Positions 62,892 through 64,000 of a stretch of 64,000 bases of DNA are shown here, one piece after another. Both the position numbers and the translations under genes were made by a program. A model generated the notes under the pieces. That model worked only from the letters and a program-made list of their open reading frames with translations. It did no database searches and was not told the origin of the DNA. Source of the DNA: DASRWI01 sp035654655 (GTDB lineage: Bacteria; Bacteroidota; Ignavibacteria; Ignavibacteriales; Ignavibacteriaceae); assembly GCA_035654655.1 (NCBI GenBank), contig DASRWI010000038.1, positions 17,668 to 81,667 on the forward strand, written 5' to 3'. Every line of letters starts with the position of its first letter. Positions within the stretch are counted from its first letter, which is position 1.

Positions 62892-63332
62892 ATGAATCAG
62901 GCAATTCAAGATTTTGTTAATTGCAAAAACATTGCAGTTGTTGGTTATTCAAAAGATAAAAATAAATTTGGCTCTGCTGCTTACAGGGAATTAAAACAAA
63001 GAGGATACACTGTTTATCCGGTTAATTCTTCCGGGGGAATGATAAACGATGTTCAATGCTACACTAATCTTTCATCTATAAATGACCCCATAGAAGGTGT
63101 ATTTATTTCTATTAAACCTGAAAAAGTTAATTCAATTTTAGATGAAGCTGCTTCAAATGGAATAAAAAATATTTGGATTCAATCTGGTGCTGAATCAAAT
63201 GATTCAATTAAAAAAGCCGAGGAACTTGGATTAAATTTTGTAACAGGTAAATGTATTTTAATGTATGCAGGACCCGTAACCTCGCTTCATAAAGTGCATA
63301 GATTTTTCAATAAGGTTTTAGGAAAGTACTAA
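62892..63332 (+). CDS. CoA-binding domain protein (YccU-like)
   Basis: The start at 62892 has GTGAGGTAATT as ribosome binding site; the frame opens upstream at 62859, but that piece overlaps the terminator. The 146-residue protein has the CoA-binding Rossmann pattern NIAVVGYSKDKNKFGSAAYR (about 13-32), GYTVYPVNSSGG, and the late VTGKCILMYAGPV with SLHKVHRFFNKV. Such single-domain proteins bind CoA or related nucleotides; E. coli YccU is of unknown role. It is cytoplasmic. Its stop overlaps by 4 bases the end of the convergent DUF3795 gene. Confidence 0.9.
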   Translation: MNQAIQDFVNCKNIAVVGYSKDKNKFGSAAYRELKQRGYTVYPVNSSGGMINDVQCYTNLSSINDPIEGVFISIKPEKVNSILDEAASNGIKNIWIQSGAESNDSIKKAEELGLNFVTGKCILMYAGPVTSLHKVHRFFNKVLGKY

Positions 63333-63745
63333 AAATATTTTCTCTTATCTCTAAGTTCTCCGCAGTTGATGCATTCATCTCTGTGCATGCATAATGGACT
63401 TCCGCATTCTTTGCATTCCCAATAAAATTTTTCTTTTTCAACAAACTTGCGAAGTCCGTTCTCTTTTATGTAATTCAAATTTTCAATTACACTCAAGCCA
63501 TATTTTAATTTATATCTTTTATCCAGATGTTTTAATCTTTGGCAGGGATAACTGCTGCAGGAATAGCAGTAAGTGTTTTTCTTCTTAGTACAATTTTTAA
63601 TAAAACAATTAACACAGCTGATTGATTTTACATTATTGCTTAAACATCCTCCGCAAAAATTTTTCTCACGAAAATACGCAATACACAACCCGCAATTTAT
63701 TCCGCAAGGTGCTACAAGTTTAATATATTTTCTTTCATTCAACAT
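63329..63745 (-). CDS. DUF3795 cysteine-rich protein
   Basis: The 138-residue protein has the DUF3795 N-terminal pattern LVAPCGINCGLCIAYFREKN, FCGGCLSNNVKSISCVNCFI and YCYSCSSYPCQRLKHLDKRY. A C-terminal CKEC...CMHRDEC...CGEL set follows. About 16 Cys are likely to bind zinc or an iron-sulphur cluster. Function is unknown. It starts 3 bases after the stop of the GT39 gene upstream on the same strand, so the two share a transcript. It overlaps the CoA-binding gene by 4 bases tail to tail. Confidence 0.88.
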   Translation of the reverse strand: MLNERKYIKLVAPCGINCGLCIAYFREKNFCGGCLSNNVKSISCVNCFIKNCTKKKNTYCYSCSSYPCQRLKHLDKRYKLKYGLSVIENLNYIKENGLRKFVEKEKFYWECKECGSPLCMHRDECINCGELRDKRKYF

Positions 63746-63748
63746 AAA

Positions 63749-64000
63749 TCAATAATAAAATCTTCCGTTCTCTAATAATTGTCGCGTACTTACCTTAGGA
63801 TACCTGCAAATATAAACCTGAAGATTATTTTCATGCTCTGATACATACTTATTAGTATAAACTCCATTAAATTTTTGAACATTTCCAAACACTTCCTTAT
63901 ATCCATCATAGGCATCCACACTATTCAACTCAAGAAGAATATCACCATTCAGTCTTTCTTTGCTCCAAAGATAATAATTATTATGCCCTGAAGCTGCGAA
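63749..64000 (-). CDS. GT39/ArnT-like membrane glycosyltransferase, C-terminal part only
   Basis: An 83-residue open frame enters from the right edge and stops at 63749. It contains SGHNNYYLWSKERLNGDILL, VFGNVQKFNGVYTNKYVSEH, and NLQVYICRYPKVSTRQLLEN near the end. This is the C-terminal soluble domain typical of PMT_2/GT39 dolichyl- or polyprenyl-phosphate-sugar-dependent membrane glycosyltransferases. The catalytic N-terminal part lies beyond the window. DUF3795 follows after 3 bases. Confidence 0.72.
   Translation of the reverse strand, partial: FAASGHNNYYLWSKERLNGDILLELNSVDAYDGYKEVFGNVQKFNGVYTNKYVSEHENNLQVYICRYPKVSTRQLLENGRFYY

Overview
The window looks like chromosomal DNA of an AT-rich Gram-negative bacterium of the Bacteroidota/Chlorobiota group, most likely Ignavibacteria. 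The strongest clue is the 2130-residue secreted protein at 30463-36855, which ends in a Por/T9SS type A sorting domain with the YPNPFNP motif usual in that lineage. Others are many lipoproteins with short lipoboxes, an LPS-heptose epimerase, a TolC-type efflux operon, Bacteroidota-style TAnnTTTG promoter boxes (clearest before the tRNA), and DUF3098. No rRNA, CRISPR array, phage gene or intact transposase was seen. The taxon is an inference from protein families; nothing here names a species.

Layout. 1-2154: end of an exopolysaccharide cluster (Wzz-like chain-length protein and GT4 glycosyltransferase). 2491-8625: small unknown gene, DUF3098 protein overlapping dprA, two lipoproteins, uvrA. 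8660-8824: cluster of three kinds of palindromic repeat. 8830-12915: adaptor, FtsX/MacB-type permease and TolC-like channel, without an ATPase gene. 13107-25336: housekeeping and stress genes (Nudix hydrolase, very acidic protein, hldD, metH, AI-2E family exporter, FAD/Rieske oxidoreductase, beta-barrel, malQ, hemerythrin-like protein). 25372-29964: TPR protein, lipoproteins, ABC-F ATPase. 30463-36855: giant T9SS cargo. 36913-43554: membrane protein and phosphoesterase, lipoprotein MsrA, uracil permease, DUF2459 protein, prolyl oligopeptidase. 43701-49893: large beta-propeller protein, RMD-like TPR protein, acyl-ACP thioesterase, repeat-rich gap, YceI protein. 50076-52597: small protein, tRNA-Lys(CTT), then a small accessory module of Fic protein plus a frameshifted PD-(D/E)XK-like nuclease. 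52907-64000: frameshifted lipoprotein, SRPBCC protein, WecA/MraY-type transferase with a long C-terminal membrane extension, copper-storage-like Cys-rich protein, histidine phosphatase, paired CgeB-like glycosyltransferases, DUF2231-Rieske fusion, decayed hydrolase, SGNH hydrolase, small membrane protein, CoA-binding protein, DUF3795 protein and the end of a GT39 enzyme.

Most of the window is ordinary core genome organised as single genes or short operons. The accessory signals are in the intergenic DNA: at least four dispersed palindrome families, a 141-nt inverted repeat with a GCAA tetraloop, and the tRNA-linked Fic/nuclease module. Three genes (nuclease, lipoprotein at 52907, hydrolase at 61252) can be restored by single-base changes, which means either recent decay or base-level assembly errors; reads would decide. 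I did not find a clearly new multi-gene system. The Fic/nuclease pair and the repeat families are the best candidates for follow-up.
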